This document shows positions 42,480 through 52,362 of a stretch of 64,000 bases of DNA, one piece after another. Within the stretch, counting starts at the first letter, position 1; each line of letters begins with the position of its first letter. Under the pieces are notes generated by a model. The model was given only the letters and a program-made list of their open reading frames with translations, was not told the origin of the DNA and did not search any database. The DNA comes from Prorocentrum cordatum (lineage: Eukaryota > Sar > Dinophyceae > Prorocentrales > Prorocentraceae), in assembly GCA_963575745.1 (NCBI GenBank), contig CAUYUJ010012780.1, positions 423,557-487,556 of the forward strand. Direction: 5' to 3'. The position numbers and the translations under genes are program-made.

Positions 42480-44532
42480 TTTGAAGGACTGTGTACCTCC
42501 CATGACCTGTAGGGGCATTTATCAGTCGATGCGCCCCTTGGTGTGACCGTCCGCAGTCATATCGCGGGTGTCAGACCACTGAATGCTGTGCACGGTTCTT
42601 CGCTCCGTCATCTGTCGCATCCAACTGATGTGTCCTAAAAGGGTACACTCAGTCGGCTTCTTTGCTTGACAAGGACTTCAAACCAGACTCAGCATCTATG
42701 GCCACAGTGACCTTGATGCTCAGGCCACCCAACTAAAGCAAGTCTTTCAACTGAGCGGGAGTTAACAGCCCTGCGTGGAGCTCGTGCAGAGTCACGATCG
42801 TGGGATAACAGTCCTCCTATGTGCGGGCTGCTGCTAGTGTCTCTGCTGGACAGCTCGAGCGGACCTGCAAGCAATGAGGCTTGCAGCACGCATCGATCGA
42901 GTGAACGACGGGCTACCGGATGGCGTGCTTCCACGCCGAAGCAGGTTTGCCATGCGAACTCCATAACCTTTGACATCGTCATCGGCAGGTCCACTCAGGC
43001 GTCCGTAACCTGAGTCGCTGTGCAGGTCAACCTCGCACGTGGGGGTCATCGCCTGGTAGACGGTCTCCTGCGGGGAGGCATGCAAATTGATGGTGATCGC
43101 GCTCAGTCGTCGCACATGTATATTGGTCGGTTTTTGGACACGTTGTAGAGAAACAGCGTACACCATCAACCACACCTGGGTGTTTAATACATGCGCCAAT
43201 GCGCCTCTAAGGCTGACGAACCTGTCTGCAACCATCTTGGATGCTTGGGCGTCAGCGCCGGCGCCTGTAAGTTCAGGATGTTGTATAGGACGGAGCTGCT
43301 TGATGTATTCGTCTTGGTCCAAGGTAACACTGTCGTCCCCGCTCTTGGTATATATCACAGCACAATTGGTGCATGTGTGCTTGTTGAGTTTACACATACC
43401 AAAAGTGTCTTCTACGCACTGGACGCACTTGTCAACGGTGTCCTCTGTGCCGGGCATATTGATGTTATCAACATGTTTGGCCATGGCTAGGTTGCTGCTC
43501 GTCTCGAACACCTCGTCGCTGGACGTGGGTCTAGGACCGACACCTCTTGTGATCCTTCTGAGCTTTACTGAGAAAGCTCGAGATGCGTCCTTGGCGTCGG
43601 TGCCTGGCCTAAGGCACTGCAAGCACTGCTTCGACACGTCATCGCGTTCGAATCCTGGGAGAGTTCAAAGCACCGTAGTCGATCCAGGCGGAAGAGTAAA
43701 ACACGCCACGCGTTCCTTTTTTCACCAGTTGCCTCAGCAAGTTCCTGGTAGGTCAACCCTTACAGGGAGGCCATTTTGATGTCGAGGGAAGCCATGATCC
43801 ATTGCTTCTCGCACGCTGCAGTGCTTGCGAGTAGCCCCTGGCTTGACCGCTGTGCTGCCCCCGAAAAGGCTTCCACACCAAAGGCTTCAAGGTCCATGGT
43901 GCCTCGAAACGCCAAGCGTAATCTGGCGGTGCGCTCCATTCCGCCCTTCTCGTTCTTCACAAATTTCCATATGGTGCACATACCTCGAAGTCATGATGTT
44001 TGACGCTTTAGATATGTCTTGCAGTCTGAAGCACTTGTTGTCATACCGTGTCTTGCGTTCAATGTATAGGGCTTTCGATACTTTCTCGGGATTCGCCTGG
44101 ATGTCAGCCTTCGGGAGGAGGTCGTCTTCCTTGACGACCGCAGCTCGCTTTGCAGCGGCGGCAACGCATACTCGCATGGTGGTCGCACGGTCGGGCATCT
44201 AATATCCTGCGCTGTTGTTCGGGCAGGACTACCATTGACATTTATGCCGCGACGCAGAGTTCTACATATTGTCCATTTTCGTCTGAGCCCCACTCGCAAA
44301 TACAATCTTCGACCGTGGAGCACAATTGGACATGATACGACTCCTCGATGTCGGAGTCGCGTGTGTGACCCCACTTAGGCAGGTGCCCCCGCTGTTCTTC
44401 AGCTGCAGTGATCAGCACGCTGCCGTCTGGAATCATATGTGTGGGTAGTGTGAAAAGATCCTCTAGTGGAGTTGCCTCCAGTAGCCCCCGTTCATCTTGA
44501 AATTCTGTATACCACACCTGCATAATGTGCAC
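42480..44532 (-). pseudogene. Reverse transcriptase and RNase H of copy B (broken)
   Basis: The minus-strand order is a region with AAEEQRGHLPKWG, then ASLDIKM (first catalytic Asp), LTYQELAEATGEK, and KHVDNINM where the usual HVDD is HVDN (43464-43475; GAT to AAC). LDQDEYIKQLRPIQHPEL, an RNase H LHSDSGYGRL motif and TRDMTADGHTKG near 42540-42575 follow; the last is the terminal Copia RNase H block. The stretch 43637-42834 is a single 267-codon frame, longer than any in copy A. Loss of the second Asp would abolish polymerase activity. Confidence 0.85.
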
Positions 44533-44539
44533 CTCGAGG

Positions 44540-46784
44540 TCAGCCTCCGATTACTCATATATCGCGGGAAGCCGTACATCATCCTGCGGTGGTTCGGCTT
44601 CTGGGGCTTCTCTTGCGGTTTCGGCCGGTGTGGCTACATCCGCCAATTCCTCAAACGTTGTCATGACCTGGTCAAAGCCCGCTTGAGGTTTGGTAGGCTT
44701 CAGGCACTGGTTGATTCTTGAATGTGCTGATCTAATTATATCGGGAGCGGTGCCTTCTGCTTCGTAATGATGAAATCCTGGATTCACATCGTTGTCATAG
44801 TGGGCCAACGTGCAACTGTCAGCGTAAGCCACCGGAAGTAGGTTGTGGATGCACTTGGCTAACCTGACCGAAACTTCGTTCTCAATGCGGAAGAAGTTTC
44901 TGATAAAGTATTGTAAAGCCAGATGTACCTTAGGGGATAGTCGGCTTCCATTTGTCATCTGAAGCATCCCCTTCCTTGGTCGGGACATAGCCAAATGCCA
45001 TAGCAAGTCTCCCCGCAAGTAAACTGGCCACAAACGTCAACGCTGTCCGTAACGCAGTGTTGTCGGAGCCAATGTGTCTGGCTATCAAAGCTTCAAGACA
45101 GAGCGAATGTCGTGCATCGCCGTGTTGTACCTGAACATCGCGGTGTCCCACTTGAATGATGACTTGACCCCTCTCGGGATCGTTTCTTACGGCTGGAAAT
45201 ACGCCATTCCAGCCTCCCCAGTCGTCCTTCGTGGTTGTGGGGCGATGGTAATCAACTAACTCGCCTTCGTCGTAGCAATGCTGACCGGTGATAGTTGTCT
45301 GAGTGCGTAATGCACGATTGGTCTTGGCTCCTGCAGTGGCCTGTGTGATAACTTCAATGCGTACCTTGCGCATCATCTGTTCACGAGAATGATCCGACGT
45401 TTCCGTCGGCTGTTCGTGATCCAGGATAGGCAAGTCAGGGAGCATTGCCGGTTGCCGTCCAATGAGGGCGCGGCATGGAGACACCTGATTATAAAAGGTG
45501 AATGCGCTGGCGGCAAGCAAGGCCTCATTCAGTAGTCGTGTGAGCACAAGGGGAATGTCTAACCTGTTGAGTTCAGCTTCCATGAAGTAGTCGGCGCAAT
45601 CTGCCATTTCTGGCATCGATCGTCGTAGCGCGTTGTCCACGCGGCCGCATCCTTAGTTCAGCGCCCTTTGCCTTCCAGACTGCTTTCGCAGTGTCGTTGT
45701 TGAGGGCACCTTCTCCAACGGAGTAGGGTACCTTTGCAGGCCCAAACTTCATCCAGCACTGATGGGACGCATCCAGGGTACTAGCCATCGTCTTGTCTGG
45801 TAGCACCATTCCATTAGCATCGCGAATGCAAAGATCGATGATATGAAATATATTATGTTGGAGTTTGTAAAACATAAGGTCACATTCAACTTCTCCGTTG
45901 AACTTGCAAGGCAGTGCAGTAGATGGCATCACAATGGGCCCAGGCTTGTCCCAAACCCTGCACTCCCGGCATGCGTCGCAGACACCTTTAAACAGGTTGA
46001 GTCTGACATTGTCCAGGCCTGTCCTGGCTCTTTCGCATGGAACCAACGCGAAAGTAGCTTCCGCAGCTCGCGCGTTACCACGCTTGGTCAAGGCTTCGTA
46101 AATGTTGTTTACTGCTTTGTACGTCGAACCGTGAACAGTCTGGAAGTCGTGGTCGTGCAACAGGGGTGCCCGCTGGCGGCGGCGGAGGCGGATCTCCTCC
46201 TTGCTGTCGGCCACGTCTGACTCTGACCTGTGGCAGTCGGATGTGGCCATCCGATCTCCCAGCTCCGCTCGAGGCAGGTTGCCCTGCAGCAGGTTCAGCA
46301 ACATGTCGCCTACTGTAATGTCGTGGCTGATGGCACCCGCTGTGGGTCTGGCTCTAGAGCTGGGTCTTGGTGCTCGACGCCGCACAAGTGGTGGCGCGGC
46401 TTCTGCCTCGGGTGGTGGTGCTGCTGGTTCGGCAGGAGCCGGCGGTGCCTGTCCGCGATTGTCGGGCAGCTTCCCAGGTTTGGCAAACTTGCACTTGCCA
46501 GTTGTCCGCACATGTCCAGGCTTGTTCTGCCCGTAGCTCTTCTTACAGCTCGGACATTCCCAATGGTAGTCTTCCTTATCATACCACCTGCAATGCCTGG
46601 GGTTTCTGTCATGTGAGGGAGAACGCATGATACTATCATTAGCGCATGCATGACATCCTACCCCTCCCGAGGGCGGCCTTGTGATCGAGCAGTCGGGTTG
46701 CCGAGCGATAGTTGGAACGTACAAAGCATATCCCCTCACGCTGGTGCACGATGGAAGAAGAAGGGTAACCATAAACGAGATCAC
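44540..46784 (-). pseudogene. Zinc finger and integrase of copy B (broken)
   Basis: One 403-codon frame (46784-45573) runs from a zinc-finger block, CRWYDKEDYHWECPSCKKSY with a later H and C, through an Ala/Pro-rich linker, an integrase CDACREC block and VECDLMFYK (first catalytic Asp kept, 45879-45881). It then reaches YSVGEGALNND, where the second Asp is Val (45717-45719), and TTIDARNG, where the catalytic Glu is Asp (45615-45617). A frameshift follows. The frame 45640-44930 then continues with EAELNRLDIPLVL, FYNQVSPCRALIGRQPA and DDWGGWNGVFPAVRNDP, the post-core region. Confidence 0.8.
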
Positions 46785-46996
46785 GGTTTACCTGGAATAG
46801 ATCGCGCGCGATCTGAACTGCGTCGACGAGAAGAGACTGCATCTTTGAAATGTAATGTGCAGTCGTGGACAGTTCTTTGTTACATACCGACGCGTGTTGA
46901 TGATGACCAGCACATCGTCTGCGTTCAAAAAGTGCAGATAGAAGGCGGTAGTTGGCCATGATCTCGGTCGGTTTTCGTATCGATACCGCATGGGAA

Positions 46997-47878
46997 TCAC
47001 GTCAGCCGGTAGTACATTGGTCCATATTCACCTTGCAAGTGCCCCTGCATTTGGCTTGGCCAGTGTGGTCCATGGTGGTATCTGATCCACCCAAGTAGCC
47101 ACTGGTTGTTCTCGTAGGTAAAAACGTCGACGATCGATCTCACGTATGGCAACCTTACCGCAGAACTTGATAGGTGGAAGATTTTCTTTGTGTTTATGCC
47201 AAGTCTCAAATATGAAGGGTTCTTGGTGTGGGGTTCTTGTTTGTGGGGTCTGAAAAATGAAGGTAGCCCAGTCGTTCTGCATGCAGTTTGGGTTGTAGTA
47301 TGACCACATTGACGAAGCAAACGTCTAAGTAGTGCATCGCTGCATCCTGGACATCCATTGTTCCCAAGGTCAACGCAGGAGCGATTGTCTAAGTTTCCCC
47401 CGGAAGACAAACCTCGGCTGAATGCTAGCTGCGATATACCTCCACTTCCTCCACACAGTTCCAACATGTCAACCTTGTTGCGTCGTCCATCGTATAACGT
47501 TGGGATTATCGAAAATACATCTGCGTAGGATTCAGCAGGTAGGGCCGTAAACAATGTGATGAAGGTGCCCTCTTCATCACCAACTTCCGTGTCGGAGTCA
47601 AGGGAAACGTAGGTGTAGTGCGCGCTACATCCCAGACCTTTGAGGTAATCCCCGCAATCGTCGTTGCCTTCTTCGGCTACCTTGGGTATCTTGCGTTGCT
47701 TGGTACCCGCTTCTTTGTCGGCTTGATGTGTTCTTTTTGTTTGGTTCGGGCATCGGTCGGTAGCTGTCTGTTGTTCAATACCAGGTGAACATAGCGTCGG
47801 AAAAACGGGAATAGAGGGGAACGCGCGGCCGCGCTCAATCGAAGGGGGATGAGGGGCGATCGTCGTCGACGAACGCAA
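46997..47878 (-). CDS. Methyltransferase-like domain of copy B
   Basis: A 293-codon minus-strand frame. About residue 124 on it reads VDMLELCGGSGGISQLAFSR, a glycine-rich loop like the S-adenosylmethionine-binding motif I of class I methyltransferases, followed by RSCVDLGNNG. In shifted frames the partner blocks seen in copy A (P(N/S)CR, LREQ, VNMDQC) also occur near 47290-47000. I recall this block from dinoflagellate retroelement polyproteins. Activity is inferred only from pattern, and the first 100 residues are low-complexity. Confidence 0.5.
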   Translation of the reverse strand: MRSSTTIAPHPPSIERGRAFPSIPVFPTLCSPGIEQQTATDRCPNQTKRTHQADKEAGTKQRKIPKVAEEGNDDCGDYLKGLGCSAHYTYVSLDSDTEVGDEEGTFITLFTALPAESYADVFSIIPTLYDGRRNKVDMLELCGGSGGISQLAFSRGLSSGGNLDNRSCVDLGNNGCPGCSDALLRRLLRQCGHTTTQTACRTTGLPSFFRPHKQEPHTKNPSYLRLGINTKKIFHLSSSAVRLPYVRSIVDVFTYENNQWLLGWIRYHHGPHWPSQMQGHLQGEYGPMYYRLT

Positions 47879-49480
47879 CTCGCCATGGGCGTGGACGTGG
47901 GTCCTCCTGTCCGATGGGAGCCTGTTCTGGCGGCTCCCAGTGTAACCGAGTACGAATGTTTGTTACGCCATTCGGTAACGGCGCATTGTAATTGTACCCG
48001 ATCGGCCGGTCCTGGATCTTGATTTCTTGTATTATCTGATTGTCGCCCAGATTCATCGTTACCAGTCTTGCGACATGGTCCCATTCAGGGCCATTCTTCG
48101 GAGACTGAACGTAAGCTCGATATCCTTTATCCACTCGTGTGTGAATGCTAAGGTGTACAGCACTCGTGCGGTTCTCTTTGTTTTGTGTCAATCCATTTGG
48201 TCAATCAATCCCGCGGTCGTGATAGCCATTGATTTGTTGCGCCATTCTGCCTTCTGAGCGCCTTGGCCACGCCAGTCCAATTCATGCTCAGCAAGTTGGG
48301 CAGGTTCCCCTGCAGTTTGACACTATCCACATGTTGGTTGGGGTGCGCGTGTAGGTAGTTGCCACTTGCAGATAGGACCCGCTAGGCATTTTACGTGAAC
48401 GGTCGTAGTTCAAACCGAAATGGCAGCATCGCATACGCATGACCTGCAAGTCGAGATCTTCAATGTCATCTCGTAAGGTGCCCTGTTTCCAGAAAGAACC
48501 TGGCGGTCACACAATCACAATTGACATACGTAGAGCCCGAGCCTTAGTCATTCAAAAATTTTGGATGCGTTGATAATGTGGCCCTGCACGCTTGCCAGGC
48601 AACCTAACCGTGCCAGTCAGCGGGCGTTGCCACCCACAGCGCGTGATAATCCCCCGAACGTAGAGCACCCACATACTGTGTACCAGTAGAGGTCATAACC
48701 TCTGTATGTGTGTTGCGGTCACATGTAACCACGAGCTCGGAGTTCAGCGCAAGCTGTCCGTATGTCCTCAATGACAAATGCACGATACTGATAATGATGC
48801 GATGAGCGTTCAGTTCGCTGCAGCGGCCACGCAGCCGGGCCCACTGCGCTGTCCTTGGCAGCCGCGCAGCGGGGCTTGCCGATGTCCCTGGCGCGCACAG
48901 CCGGCGCCTGAGAAAGGAGTGCAGGCTTCCCCGCGCTAGATGACGAAACCTGGATGATTGGCCTGTCGGAGCAAGCGCGGGTGGCCGTGGCACGCACCTG
49001 CCCACGTCACTCATTTTCAGGCGGTGGGGGCGTCCAAATGCCCGCGCCATGCTGCGCTGCAGAGCCGCTGCTCGAAGTAAAGACATCCAACTTCGCAGCG
49101 GTCTCATCCCCTTCCGCAGGTGCTCTTGCCTTCGCGTCAGGCGGCATCCACTTAGAGCTTCGCCTGCAAGTTGCGCAAGGCGAAGTCCTGGTCGGCCGGT
49201 GCGGGGATAGCCCCGAAGGACGTATTCCTGCGACGCCAGGTCTTCAGGGTGTTATGCACCAAAAACTGGATCGTAATAGCAAGCGTCTCCTCCTTAATGG
49301 AGAAGCTGGTGCCCTTGGCATTCTGTGGCGGCACCTTAGACAGCGTCGTACCATGCATACCCTTGCGGCGCCTCTGCTCCAACACCCAGTCGTTCCTTGT
49401 CAGACGTGAAGACGTTCATGTATCCGCGGGCCTCCTCCTCCGCAGCGGGGTTCTTCTCGCGAGTCCAGGCCGTGGGATAC
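47879..49480 (-). pseudogene. Conserved region of unknown function, copy B
   Basis: Counterpart of copy A 32097-33985. Blocks include EVMTSTGT, GDYHALWVATPADWHG, KEETLAITIQFLVHNTLK and ALRNLQAK. The protease present in copy A (33986-34465) is missing: sequence passes from the SFSIKEETL part straight to GMHGTTLSK. A double hairpin with CTTCGCC/GGCGAAG arms lies at 49158-49185. Confidence 0.5.
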
Positions 49481-49483
49481 TCG

Positions 49484-50059
49484 TCATGCATGCGCGGGTG
49501 CGGTGCAGTCAGATTCGAGCGGCATGTTCATGGGCGTATCCTCGTCGGCGCGCATGCCTACCTGGCCATCTGTGTTCACCATCAACACAGTGTGTAGCAT
49601 GTCGCGCTCGGATATCGCACTGATGCCGCTGCGCGCGCTCGCCGGGCTCACCGTCCTGCGCTGGCTGCGTGGGCGGGTGTCTCGTCCATGTGGAATGTAG
49701 GTGCGTGGAGCTTGATGCCGCTGCGCGCTCCTCTCGGCGGCTCTCCCCATACGCCTCAGCCACATGCCGTTGGCCCGCAACGCGGCAGGTGCAGTCGTAG
49801 CAGGTGCCCCTGCATTGTTGGCAGTTCCCGCTAGTGCTGGCATAGGCGTATCCAGAGCAGGCGCGGTAGCTTCCGCCGCCTGCGCCGAAGTGGCTGCTAA
49901 AGCGGGTTGCCCCGCAGGTGTTGTTGCATGGACTGCCGTGTTGTTCATCATCATCGCCGTGGTGCGGTTAAGCATTTCGCGAAGGTCCCTAAGTCTGTCA
50001 GCCCCCATGAAGCAGTTCTCCATGACGATTTGCTGCGTCCTGGTCTCCAGCAAGGGCAT
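49484..50059 (-). CDS. Ala/Pro-rich linker ORF of copy B
   Basis: A 191-codon frame downstream of the RING ORF, overlapping its end by 62 bases in another frame. It begins METRT-like sequence with QQIVMENCFMGADRLRDLRE, a helical stretch, then an Ala/Thr/Pro-rich middle made partly of GCAGG palindromes (49902-49915 and near 49800), and ends SAISERDMLHTVLMVNTDGQ, conserved in copy A. Function unknown. The overlap may reflect a frameshift mutation rather than a real second gene. Confidence 0.4.
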   Translation of the reverse strand: MPLLETRTQQIVMENCFMGADRLRDLREMLNRTTAMMMNNTAVHATTPAGQPALAATSAQAAEATAPALDTPMPALAGTANNAGAPATTAPAALRANGMWLRRMGRAAERSAQRHQAPRTYIPHGRDTRPRSQRRTVSPASARSGISAISERDMLHTVLMVNTDGQVGMRADEDTPMNMPLESDCTAPAHA

Positions 50060-51152
50060 GGTGAAACTCAGCTGTGATTAGACCAACGTCCCTGCAAGTA
50101 GCACAGGGTGCCTCAATTGCAGCACCTTCCATAGTGCGAGCCAACTGTCTGTCCACATGAGCGCGCGCAACTAGGCCCCAGCACTGCGCATGGAACCTGT
50201 GACCACACTGAAGCTTGTCGCGATGCATGATGTGGACCAGGCATATGGCACACTTGTTAAAGTCACCGTCGCTGATGACCGGCGGTGTTGCCGATGGCCT
50301 GATGCGCGTCTGACGCTCTGGCTGCGTGGCTGCAAGTGCTGCCAGGCTGAATGCAGGTGCCCCTGCTGTGATTTGAGAAGCAGGTTGCCCCGCGCGACCC
50401 AGCGCCCCGTTCGCTTGACGCTCATGATTGCGACGCTGGCGGGCCAATTGTATTGAGGGGTTGGCCTGCGGCGCCGCAAGAATGGCCGCGATCTCTGGGC
50501 ACAGGTCCCCCACGGACGAAGGCGCTACCAGGCCGGGGGCCTGTTGAGTGACATCTGAATCCGTAGGGGTAGCCAAATATCCGGAATGAGGAATCTGGAC
50601 CGGCGCACTTGACGCGCAACCAGAGCCGCGTGTCAACTGAGACTGATAGAAGTCGTCGGCTGTCGCCCGTGCATGCGGGTTCTCTTGCTGCGTTCCCACG
50701 CGAGGGTTGCCGGTCACCTGAGCATGGTAGCCAGGATATAATGGGAAGTCCATCGGTAGTGCTGCAGGGCGCTCTGCAGCTGTCGGATCGTATGTCGGAT
50801 GACTGAAAAATGCTGGCACGTATCCGTGCCTATTGGTGCTGTCCGGTGCTGGATTTGAATCCGGGACGTACTCCCAAGGCGGCGTCCAGCTAGCGCTCGG
50901 GAGGTCAATGCCGCCCCAGCGCATGCCCTGTGCGGCTTGGCGCATCTGCCAGTACATCCACTCTTGCTGACAAACCAAACTCTCGGTCCTCTGTGCAATG
51001 TGGTGGTCTGGGAAAGCAGGTTGCCCCGCGTGTGGACGCGGCGATGCGAGCGGCGATGTCGCATGCAAAGCCTGGTAGAGCTGCGGGTCCATCCGGATGC
51101 TTTGGAGCCTTGCCTGTAGGCTGTTGGTGCTCCCAGCACTCTGGAGTCCCAA
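49998..51152 (-). CDS. RING-H2 finger protein encoded by the retroelement (copy B)
   Basis: An uninterrupted 384-codon frame. Residues 20-300 are Pro/Ala/Gln-rich with SWTPPWEY, YVPAFFSHPT and PSIQLARQRRN, all conserved in copy A. Residues 301-353 carry C301, C304, C316, H318, H321, C324, C350 and C353, the spacing of a RING-H2 finger (CX2C-X11-CXH-X2-HX2C-X25-CX2C). RING-H2 domains usually bind zinc and recruit ubiquitin-conjugating enzymes, so a role in ubiquitin transfer or protein contact is inferred. In copy A the finger is destroyed by a stop and substitutions. The ATG used is the first in the frame; the polyprotein may extend upstream. Confidence 0.7.
   Translation of the reverse strand: MGLQSAGSTNSLQARLQSIRMDPQLYQALHATSPLASPRPHAGQPAFPDHHIAQRTESLVCQQEWMYWQMRQAAQGMRWGGIDLPSASWTPPWEYVPDSNPAPDSTNRHGYVPAFFSHPTYDPTAAERPAALPMDFPLYPGYHAQVTGNPRVGTQQENPHARATADDFYQSQLTRGSGCASSAPVQIPHSGYLATPTDSDVTQQAPGLVAPSSVGDLCPEIAAILAAPQANPSIQLARQRRNHERQANGALGRAGQPASQITAGAPAFSLAALAATQPERQTRIRPSATPPVISDGDFNKCAICLVHIMHRDKLQCGHRFHAQCWGLVARAHVDRQLARTMEGAAIEAPCATCRDVGLITAEFHHALAGDQDAANRHGELLHGG
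50094..50252 (-). other. RING-H2 domain within the copy B ORF
   Basis: All eight zinc ligands are present. Key strings are CAIC, LQCGHRFHAQC and APCATC. Cys first, two His in ligand positions four and five and Cys after is the RING-H2 arrangement. Confidence 0.75.
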
Positions 51153-51555
51153 ATGGAGTTGTGGCGCTACTCATAAATGCAAACGACGCAGGTTGCCCTG
51201 CAGGAGCTGGCAGCTGCTGCGTCTGGGCGCGCCACGGATGGTTGGCGCACAGCATGTCGGCGGGAGTAATTCCACTCGGTGTCATACCAGTCACGTCTGC
51301 ACTCTGGGCCTGAATCCATGATCCGAAGCCCCTGCAAGTCTCCCCGCTTGATACCCTTCTTGCAACATAACTAACGCAAAGAACTCGACCTTCTGGATGG
51401 GCGTCGGTTCGGAACACTTCAAACTGTAGGGGGGGTGGGGGGGTGCAACAAACCAATCTTCCAACGATGATGCATCATTCTGAAATTCGTACATATCGTC
51501 GATGGAAGCTTCACTTCTCGGATATTTCTGATCGTTGTCCCACAAGTACAAGGGA
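51153..51555 (-). pseudogene. Conserved segment between KptA-like and RING parts, copy B
   Basis: Reads TDPLYLWDNDQ and a YEFQNDASSLEDW block, then a G run that breaks the frame near 51430, then LQEGYQAGRLAGASDHGF. Copy A has LNPLYIED at the same place but with an extra palindrome. No known domain. Confidence 0.45.
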
Positions 51556-52362
51556 TCAGTCCATGCATGTCCCGCGCGGTTCTACCTGCACGTATCGTTT
51601 GGGCAGAGTGCCTATAAACTGGACAATGTGTGTCGGGGAAATTCTGCCGCTCCGACCTGCCGACATGACACTATCATTTGCCGAGCGCGAACTAGCCGTA
51701 GTATCGCGCAGAAAATTCTTCAGACGAGCCATCAACAATACTTCGGGGTCGACGCGCAGGCCGGACTGGATTAGGTTGTCCACCGGTAAATACAGGCAAG
51801 CATGAACCAACTGTCTGCCTTTTCTCTCGATGGTGTCGTCGGCGCGGCATGACAGTCCCACGCGAAGTATATTCGGGATATATCCCCACTGCGTACCACG
51901 AACGGAATAACAAGGTGCATCTGGAATAGTCAAACCTGTTATTCTCATATACAGTGATTCAAAGCAGTTTATCCCAGGACTGCTGTGTCCATTGCTTGGG
52001 CGTATGATATATGCCTCGCAATCCTCAGTCGCGAACTTGCACTTCTTGATCTGGAGCATGTTTTTCTGCATCCCCGCGTCGTCGACCACGCCAATTAAGT
52101 TCAGCACAGTTTATGCTTGATATGCCCAATGGCGTCTGCTGAGATAACGCCGGACAGTCTCCAGGTGTTTGGGGTGGTAACGACAATTTCCCTCAGGTGG
52201 CCGCAGGTTGAGCAGCTCTGATAGCTCCACCCATCCATCGAATTCGTCGAAAGACGGTACTGCTCTCAGAAATCTATCAGAGAGGTAGTCGTCGTGAAAT
52301 GGTTTGTGGCGAGTAGCAGTAGTAAGCCACAATGAGCAGCAGCGCTGCTCCTCATAAATCAA
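51556..52362 (-). pseudogene. KptA/Tpt1-like 2'-phosphotransferase domain, copy B
   Basis: Two open stretches in the same frame separated by one TAA (near 52108-52110). The first has ATRHKPFH (RHKP at 52300-52311), then DEFDGWVELSELL and HLETVRRYL, like the N-terminal winged-helix part of the family. The second has IGVVDD, KCKFATEDCEAYIIRPSNGH, then SSPG (51973-51998), APCYSVRGTQW, NILRVGLSCR and RQLVHACLYLP, ending SGLRVDPEVLL. The RH and R..GHS motifs match active-site residues known for Tpt1/KptA; the HGT His is Arg here. The substrate in the element's life cycle is unknown. Confidence 0.75.
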
